Below are positions 6,105 through 9,931 of a stretch of DNA of 9,931 nucleotides, piece by piece (position 1 is the first letter of the stretch; the number at the start of each line of letters is the position of its first letter). Location of the stretch: assembly GCA_050693875.1 (NCBI GenBank), contig JBOGWP010000063.1:1-9931 (forward strand). Reading direction: 5' to 3'. The stretch comes from JBOGWP01 sp050693875. GTDB lineage: Bacteria > Actinomycetota > CADDZG01 > JAHWKV01 > JBOGWP01. A program made the position numbers and the translations under genes. The notes under the pieces are model-generated. The model was not told the origin of the DNA and did no database searches. It worked only from the letters and a program-made list of their open reading frames with translations.

Positions 6105-6950
6105 CTAACCTTGCAGCGACGCCCGCGTGCTCAGGTGCACGACGATCGTGCCGGCGCTGCCCGCCTCGCCGACCGAGAGGTCGAACCGGGAGACCGAGCG
6201 TGAGACCTCCTCGACAAGGACCCCGCGATCGAGGTCCACGAAGGCGGTCGAGCTGACGCGGGATCCGCCGTCGAGAAGCACCGAATCGGGGCCGACGTTC
6301 TGCTCGCTTCGGATGTTGCCGTGGCGGTTGGTCTCGACCCGCGCCAGTCGCTTTCCCTCCCGCAGCGAAAATGCCGCCAGCCGGCCTTCACCCTCGAGGT
6401 CGATCGACGACTGCCCCGTCTTCGACGTGAGCGGCGTCGGCCAGCGGTCGCCAAGCTTGACCGGGCCGGGAGGGAGCAGCGGTCGGGTTTGGGCCAGCAG
6501 CCGGTCGAGGTCGAGCGCGGCGACGGCCTCGGGCGGGAGATCGGCCGCCTGCAGGATCTTCTGGAGCCGTCCCGTCGGGGCGACGTCCAGCTCGGCCTCC
6601 ACGGGGGGGCCGGGGTCGTGGTTCCTGCCGTCCCGGACGAGCCGGACCGGCGTCAGAACCAGCCTCAGCGTGGCACCCCCACCCGGCTGTGGCGTCACCA
6701 CCGACTCCTGCGCATCGAGGGTCATGCGCAGGCGCTGGGTGGTGGTGCCGCCGGCGGCATCGGAGGTCGTGCTCGCCTCGACTACCCAGCGGTAGGTGAG
6801 CTGCTGCCCCTGGGGGAAGCGGTAGTGGACCCGGACGGCCGGCTCGGAGCAGCCGGCTGCGACCAGAGCCGCTGCGATCGCGAGAACGCCGGTGGACCGC
6901 CTCCACATGCTCGGCGCGCGTCGCCTCGACGCGACCTCATGACGGGTCAC
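6105..6950 (-). CDS. Uncharacterised lipoprotein (281 residues)
   Basis: The GTG at 6948-6950 is chosen because GGAGGTG lies four bases upstream (plus 6955-6961). The in-frame ATG at 6908, 14 codons later, has no such signal. The N-terminus carries Arg residues, a hydrophobic stretch (G-V-L-A-I-A-A-A-L-V) and a lipobox A-A-G-C with Cys34, so it is a predicted lipoprotein on the outer face of the membrane. The mature part begins with V-H-Y-R-F-P-Q-G-Q-Q-L-T-Y-R-W and has many alternating beta-type segments, a helical part around P-P-E-A-V-A-A-L-D-L-D-R-L-L-A-Q, then L-G-D-R-W-P and D-L-E-G-E-G-R-L-A. The Y-x-x-x-x-G-x-x-L-x-Y-x-W start recalls secreted beta-sheet families such as DUF6263, but I am not sure of the assignment and no enzymatic motif is visible. 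It converges on the LytR_C gene and diverges from otsB across 115 bases. Confidence 0.85.
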   Translation of the reverse strand: MTRHEVASRRRAPSMWRRSTGVLAIAAALVAAGCSEPAVRVHYRFPQGQQLTYRWVVEASTTSDAAGGTTTQRLRMTLDAQESVVTPQPGGGATLRLVLTPVRLVRDGRNHDPGPPVEAELDVAPTGRLQKILQAADLPPEAVAALDLDRLLAQTRPLLPPGPVKLGDRWPTPLTSKTGQSSIDLEGEGRLAAFSLREGKRLARVETNRHGNIRSEQNVGPDSVLLDGGSRVSSTAFVDLDRGVLVEEVSRSVSRFDLSVGEAGSAGTIVVHLSTRASLQG

Positions 6951-6954
6951 GACG

Positions 6955-6961
6955 CACCTCC
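6955..6961 (-). promoter_or_regulatory. Ribosome binding site GGAGGTG setting the lipoprotein start at 6950
   Basis: On the minus strand GGAGGTG is followed by CGTC and then GTG, in frame with the lipoprotein signal. It argues for the longer N-terminus over the ATG at 6908. Confidence 0.65.
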
Positions 6962-7052
6962 GCAACGGTCCGCCCCGCAGCCGGCCCGATGGCTTGCCGT
7001 CGGGCCCAGCCCCCCTCGGGGTTTGGGTCGGCGCCCCCACACGGGCGGAGTC

Positions 7053-7058
7053 TATTCT
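7053..7058 (+). promoter_or_regulatory. -10 element placing otsB on a leaderless message
   Basis: TATTCT matches five of six bases of TATAAT and ends seven bases before the GTG at 7066, so transcription would begin at or next to the start codon. There is no Shine-Dalgarno sequence near that GTG (GGAG at 7047-7050 is 15 bases away). No good -35 is seen at 17 bases. Confidence 0.4.
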
Positions 7059-7065
7059 GTGGCCC

Positions 7066-7839
7066 GTGCCTCCGGCCGATCTCATCGACCTCGTGCGGGA
7101 ACAACCAGAGACCTCGGGGTTCGTCCTCGACTTCGACGGCACCCTCTCGCCCATCGTGCCCGAGCCCGATCGGGCCGCCCCGGTCCCGGGTGCCGCAGAG
7201 CGGCTCGCGGCGCTCGCGGCCCGCTACCGCATGGTGGCTCTGGTCTCCGGTCGGCGGGCGCGAGATCTGGAGCGACGGGTCGGCGCCGACGGCATTCGCT
7301 ACGTCGGGCTCTATGGTGCGGAGACGTCGACCAACGGGAGGGTCACGCAGTCGCCGAAGGCGGCGCGGTGGCGGGCGGCAGCGACTGCGATCGCCGACGA
7401 AGCCGATGCGTTCCTCGCTCGGGAGGGGCTCGCCGGATGCACGGTCGAACGCAAGGATCTGACGGTTTCGATCCACTACCGGAACGCGCAGGTGCCGGAT
7501 GCGGCCCAGGCGGTCGAGGCGTGGGCGGCGCAGCGTGCCGCCTCCGATGGCTTCGCGGCGACGAGGGGCCGGATGGTCATTGAGCTGCGTCCGCACGGAA
7601 TGACCAAGGCCCGCGCGGTCGAGGACCTGGTTCTCGAGTATTCCCTGACCCGCATCGTGATCGCCGGCGACGACGCGGCCGACCTGGAGATGTTCGACCG
7701 CGTGACGGAGATGCTCGGGGGAGGGGCCCTTCGCGTCGGCGTCTCCTCGGCCGAGCAGCCAGCGCGGCTCGAGTCCGCCTCCGACCTCCTCGTCTCGGGG
7801 CCCGACGAGGTGGTCGAGCTGCTGGGCCGCTTCCTCTAG
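7066..7839 (+). CDS. otsB: Trehalose-phosphatase-like HAD hydrolase (OtsB)
   Basis: The 257-residue cytosolic protein fits trehalose-6-phosphate phosphatase, which removes the phosphate to give trehalose. HAD motifs occur in order: F-V-L-D-F-D-G-T-L-S-P-I with nucleophile Asp22 and acid/base Asp24, V-S-G-R at 60-63 (motif II), Lys181 in G-M-T-K-A-R-A-V (motif III), and G-D-D-A-A-D-L-E-M-F at 201-210 (motif IV, Mg2+ site). Between them lies the small cap, with G-L-Y-G-A-E at 81-86, V-E-R-K-D-L-T-V-S-I-H-Y-R at 127-139 and I-E-L-R-P-H-G at 172-178, as in OtsB. The open frame reaches upstream to 6994, but those residues look non-coding, and a -10 box places transcription at this GTG. No otsA (synthase) is in the window, so the substrate is inferred from family only; a mannosyl- or glucosylglycerate phosphatase is a less likely alternative. 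The mannosyltransferase gene begins eight bases after its stop. Confidence 0.88.
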   Translation: MPPADLIDLVREQPETSGFVLDFDGTLSPIVPEPDRAAPVPGAAERLAALAARYRMVALVSGRRARDLERRVGADGIRYVGLYGAETSTNGRVTQSPKAARWRAAATAIADEADAFLAREGLAGCTVERKDLTVSIHYRNAQVPDAAQAVEAWAAQRAASDGFAATRGRMVIELRPHGMTKARAVEDLVLEYSLTRIVIAGDDAADLEMFDRVTEMLGGGALRVGVSSAEQPARLESASDLLVSGPDEVVELLGRFL

Positions 7840-7847
7840 CGGGCGGC

Positions 7848-9050
7848 GTGGCCGCGGGCACGGGCCGGCGCCGGCCTCGCACGGCTTACGCCGAGCCCAC
7901 AGTGGACCCCACGACGGCCGATCCGGCGGCGGCGCCGGCAAGGCTGGCCGAGCGTGCGGAGGGATGGCGCCGGCTCGCCCGTCCCCTGGCGCTGTATCTG
8001 GCCTCGCGGCTCGTCGCCCTCCTGGCGCTTGGGCTCGCCGCGACCCAGACCGACCGGATCAACCTGCTCGGCGCGCTCGCGTCGTGGGACGGATCGTCGT
8101 ACGTCGCGATCGCGCAGCATGGCTACCCGGCGAGGGTCCCGGAGCTGGCCGGCCACGCCACCTTCTCGAGCATTGCCTTCTTTCCGTTGCTCCCGCTGCT
8201 GATCCGGGCCCTGGCGCTGGCGACCGGGCTCCGCCACCTCGTCGCCGCGCTGATCGTGAGCAACCTCGCGGGGGTGATCGCGGCGCTGCTCCTCTGGAGG
8301 CTGGTCGAGCGGATCGGCGATCGTGACTGGGCGGATCGTTCGGTGGCCCTCTTCGGCGTGTTCCCCGGGGCGCTCGTCCTCTCGATGGTCTACGCGGAGC
8401 CGCTGCTGCTCGCGTTGGCGCTCGGGTGCCTGCTCGCGCTCTTGGGCCGGCGGTGGTACGCGGCGGGGATCCTGGCCGCGCTCGGGACGGCTGCCCGGCC
8501 GAACGGTCTCGCGCTCGTGGCCGCCTGCGCCGCCGCGGCCGCACCGGCCGTGCTGCGCGACCGCAACTGGAGGGCCCTCGCTGCACCGGCCCTCGCCCCA
8601 CTCGGTGGCCTCGCCTACCTCGCGTACCTCTGGCGACATACCGGCGAGCCGGGAGCGTGGTTCCGGGTGGAGCGCGAGGGATGGGGCCAATTCTTCGACT
8701 TCGGCGCCGGCACCCTCCGCCGTGCGGTCCACGTGCTCGGCGGGACGCGGGCGTACGACGACCTGCTGTCGACCCTTGGGCTGGTGATCGTGCTGATGCT
8801 CGCCGGGCTGATGGTGCGATGGCGCCCCCCCGCCGCCGTCTGGGCATACACCGGCCTGGTCGTGCTGCTCGCGGTGGGCTCGTCCGATCTCGGCCCCCAA
8901 CCCCGCTTCGTCCTCACCGCGTTTCCCCTGCTGATCGCGGCGGCGCGGTGGGTGCGCGGCACGGCGTTCGCGGTGCTGCTCGGTGCCTGCGGAGCGGGGA
9001 TGGTCGCCTACGCGGTGATCTCGATCGGGGCGCTGCAGGTGTTCCCGTGA
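7848..9050 (+). CDS. Membrane mannosyltransferase, PIG-V-like (GT-C fold)
   Basis: This 400-residue protein has about eight to ten hydrophobic segments from residue 46 onward. It resembles bacterial relatives of GPI mannosyltransferase PIG-V, which use a polyprenyl-phosphate-linked sugar. The first outer loop has W-D-G-S-S-Y-V-A-I-A-Q-H-G-Y at 80-93, where Asp81 is the expected catalytic residue. Further family-type blocks are F-F-P-L-L-P-L-L-I-R at 111-120, V-Y-A-E-P-L-L-L-A-L at 181-190, A-A-R-P-N-G-L-A-L at 215-223 and Q-P-R-F-V-L-T-A-F-P at 351-360. The acceptor (envelope lipid or secreted protein) cannot be told. Its GTG lies eight bases after the otsB stop with no clear ribosome binding site; a GTG at 7902 would drop 18 low-complexity residues and may be the real start. 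Its TGA overlaps the next GTG by four bases. It is probably transcribed with otsB and the cupredoxin-like lipoprotein. Confidence 0.8.
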   Translation: MAAGTGRRRPRTAYAEPTVDPTTADPAAAPARLAERAEGWRRLARPLALYLASRLVALLALGLAATQTDRINLLGALASWDGSSYVAIAQHGYPARVPELAGHATFSSIAFFPLLPLLIRALALATGLRHLVAALIVSNLAGVIAALLLWRLVERIGDRDWADRSVALFGVFPGALVLSMVYAEPLLLALALGCLLALLGRRWYAAGILAALGTAARPNGLALVAACAAAAAPAVLRDRNWRALAAPALAPLGGLAYLAYLWRHTGEPGAWFRVEREGWGQFFDFGAGTLRRAVHVLGGTRAYDDLLSTLGLVIVLMLAGLMVRWRPPAAVWAYTGLVVLLAVGSSDLGPQPRFVLTAFPLLIAAARWVRGTAFAVLLGACGAGMVAYAVISIGALQVFP

Positions 9051-9502
9051 GGTCCGAGACCCCGCTGCGCCCGCGCTCCCGGCGCGCGGCACCGGTCCTG
9101 CTCGCCATCCTTCTGTCCGCGTGTGGCGGGCGGGGCGAGATCGGTGTTTCCCGGGCAGGAGACGGCCGCGCGCCCACCCTCTACGGCGAGGTGCTCGACC
9201 ATGGGACCGTCGACCTCTCCGGAGCTGCCGAAGCAGCCGTCGAGCTCGAGCTCCACGAGTACTTTATCCGGCCGACCTTCGTGATGGTCGCGCCGGGAGC
9301 CTCGGTGACGGTCATCTTTCGCAACGCCGGACTGATCCCGCATCGCCTGTACATCGAGGGAGCTGGGGTCGACGCCCTCCTCCAACCCGGGGAGGAAGGC
9401 GCGGCAACCGTGCGCGCCCCCCAGGAGGGCGGGGTGGAGTTCTTCGACGCGATCTACCGAGGCCAGGGCGCCCGGGGGGCGATCGTCGTCCGGCGTACGT
9501 AA
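9047..9502 (+). CDS. Cupredoxin-like lipoprotein lacking most copper ligands
   Basis: The GTG start sits in a GTGA overlap with the stop of the mannosyltransferase gene, so the two are likely translationally coupled. The frame is open much further upstream, but only as a shadow of that gene. The 151-residue product has an Arg-rich N-terminus, a hydrophobic stretch (A-A-P-V-L-L-A-I-L-L) and a lipobox L-S-A-C with Cys26, so it should be anchored outside the cell. The mature part has the cupredoxin beta-sandwich pattern: L-E-L-H-E-Y-F-I-R-P at 67-76, V-A-P-G-A-S-V-T-V-I-F-R-N-A-G at 81-95, I-P-H-R-L-Y-I-E at 97-104, and a final strand G-A-I-V-V. His99 is at the usual first-ligand place, but the Cys, His and Met of the C-terminal ligand loop appear replaced by Asp134, Tyr137 and Ala142. 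Electron transfer is therefore unlikely; a binding or structural role is possible. Repeats follow it. Confidence 0.8.
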   Translation: MRSETPLRPRSRRAAPVLLAILLSACGGRGEIGVSRAGDGRAPTLYGEVLDHGTVDLSGAAEAAVELELHEYFIRPTFVMVAPGASVTVIFRNAGLIPHRLYIEGAGVDALLQPGEEGAATVRAPQEGGVEFFDAIYRGQGARGAIVVRRT

Positions 9503-9513
9503 ACGGAGCAGTA

Positions 9514-9591
9514 GCCCAGCTTGAGGGCCGAATTGGTGCGAAAGAGTCAAGTTTGGGGACGAGACCGACCGGGGCGGACCTCAAGCTGGGC
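9514..9591. repeat. 13-bp perfect inverted repeat downstream of the cupredoxin-like gene
   Basis: GCCCAGCTTGAGG (9514-9526) is the exact reverse complement of CCTCAAGCTGGGC (9579-9591), enclosing 52 bases. There is no run of T after either arm, so it does not look like a simple intrinsic terminator. It could be the ends of a small non-coding inserted element or the base of a large transcript hairpin. The right arm directly abuts the tandem repeat array. Confidence 0.75.
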
Positions 9592-9592
9592 C

Positions 9593-9756
9593 CGGCAGGC
9601 AGCGAGCAAAGCGAGGCCCTGCCGGCATAGAGGACTGCCGGCGAAGCCTCGGCTCGCCGAGCGAGCGAGGCGGGCCGACATTGAGGACCGCGGCCGGAGG
9701 CTCGGCAGGCAGAGCGAAGCGAGGGCCTGCCGGCATAGAGGGCTGCCGGCGAAGCC
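9593..9756. repeat. Three tandem units of about 54 bp with conserved hairpin potential
   Basis: Unit 1 (9593-9648), unit 2 (9650-9702) and unit 3 (9703-9756) all start CGGC, contain a GAGCGA-type middle and a C-A-T-A/T-G-A-G-G core, and end in a GCCGGCGAAGCC-type block. Units 1 and 3 are close copies, unit 2 is divergent. Each unit can form a hairpin around the GAGCGA loop: GGCAGGC with GCCTGCC in unit 3, six pairs of the same kind in unit 1, and in unit 2 GGCTCGCC with GGCGGGCC (eight pairs including one G-T). A second, partly overlapping stem uses GCCGGC twice in units 1 and 3 and GGCCG with CGGCC in unit 2. Unit 3 may extend a few bases further. Confidence 0.75.
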
Positions 9757-9865
9757 GGCCCCATGCCTTTCTGGCCTTTCCAACCTGTACCGGGGAGCGA
9801 AGCCACCCGCTAGCCTCCCTAGGCCGGTTTGATGTTCACGGTCAGATCAAGTTTTGGACCATGTT
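9757..9865. other. Non-coding stretch between the repeats and the right-edge gene
   Basis: I see no gene here. From about 9832 the base composition becomes less GC-rich (TGTTCACGGTCAGATCAAG, then TTTTGGACCATGTTTTAG), unlike the rest of the window, and runs straight into the stop of the minus-strand gene. It reads like the terminal part of an insertion sequence, perhaps IS21-type with a TGT end, but only one end is visible and this is a guess. Confidence 0.3.
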
Positions 9866-9931
9866 TTAGGCCGCTGTCATCTGGACCGCCATGTAATCGT
9901 TCAGAGCGCGGTCGAAGTCGCGCCAGGTGGT
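9866..9931 (-). CDS. C-terminal tail of an unidentified gene (cut by window edge)
   Basis: On the minus strand the last 66 bases read T-T-W-R-D-F-D-R-A-L-N-D-Y-M-A-V-Q-M-T-A-A followed by TAA (9866-9868). The frame is open to the window edge, so the gene would start beyond it. The tail is amphipathic and helical, and the AT-richer sequence just past the stop differs from the neighbouring genes, which would suit a transposon-borne gene. Twenty-one residues are too few for a family assignment, and I do not recognise one. Confidence 0.4.
   Translation of the reverse strand, partial: TTWRDFDRALNDYMAVQMTAA

Noticed and set aside
6321..7583. 420-residue plus-strand frame over the lipoprotein and otsB
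   Set aside because: It is antisense to the lipoprotein, then out of frame with otsB; no domain motifs.
9514..9591. Intrinsic terminator of the otsB operon
   Set aside because: The 52-base loop is too long and no T-run follows either arm.
9593..9756. CRISPR array
   Set aside because: The units follow each other directly with no unique spacers, and unit 2 is strongly divergent; no cas-like genes are nearby.

Overview
The window is very GC-rich with GTG starts, strong AGGAGG-type ribosome binding sites and probably one leaderless message. Together with a DUF3263 gene directly followed by a LytR_C membrane protein, this points to an actinomycete-type chromosome (Actinomycetota), probably an uncultured lineage. 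This is inferred from gene content, not from a marker gene.

Layout. Positions 1-528 hold the C-terminal part of an ISL3-type transposase that enters from outside the window. Positions 607-3772 form a decayed stretch: a small lipoprotein split by a frameshift (607-950, minus), an intact unknown 118-residue gene (1034-1390, minus), a lipase maturation factor-like membrane protein cut by an in-frame TAG (1622-3067, plus), and a STAS-domain protein whose two ends and middle lie in different frames (3320-3772, plus). From 3820 the genes look intact: glutamate dehydrogenase (3820-5091), DUF3263 protein (5217-5495) with a LytR_C membrane protein (5530-6090), a convergent lipoprotein (6105-6950, minus), then a divergent run of trehalose-phosphatase-like otsB (7066-7839), a PIG-V-like mannosyltransferase (7848-9050) and a small cupredoxin-like lipoprotein (9047-9502), the last two overlapping by four bases.

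Positions 9503-9865 have no convincing gene. They hold a 13-bp inverted repeat (9514-9591) and three tandem units of about 54 bp (9593-9756), each with a potential hairpin. The middle unit has a different stem sequence that still pairs, so structure rather than sequence seems to be kept. From 9866 to the right edge lies the C-terminal tail of an unidentified minus-strand gene.

The genes serve housekeeping and cell-envelope roles: nitrogen metabolism (Gdh), envelope biology (LytR_C protein, membrane mannosyltransferase, three lipoproteins) and trehalose or related sugar-phosphate metabolism (OtsB). I found no complete novel defence or mobile system. The items most worth a second look are the hairpin repeat array, the cupredoxin-like lipoprotein lacking most copper ligands, and the cluster of broken genes beside the transposase.
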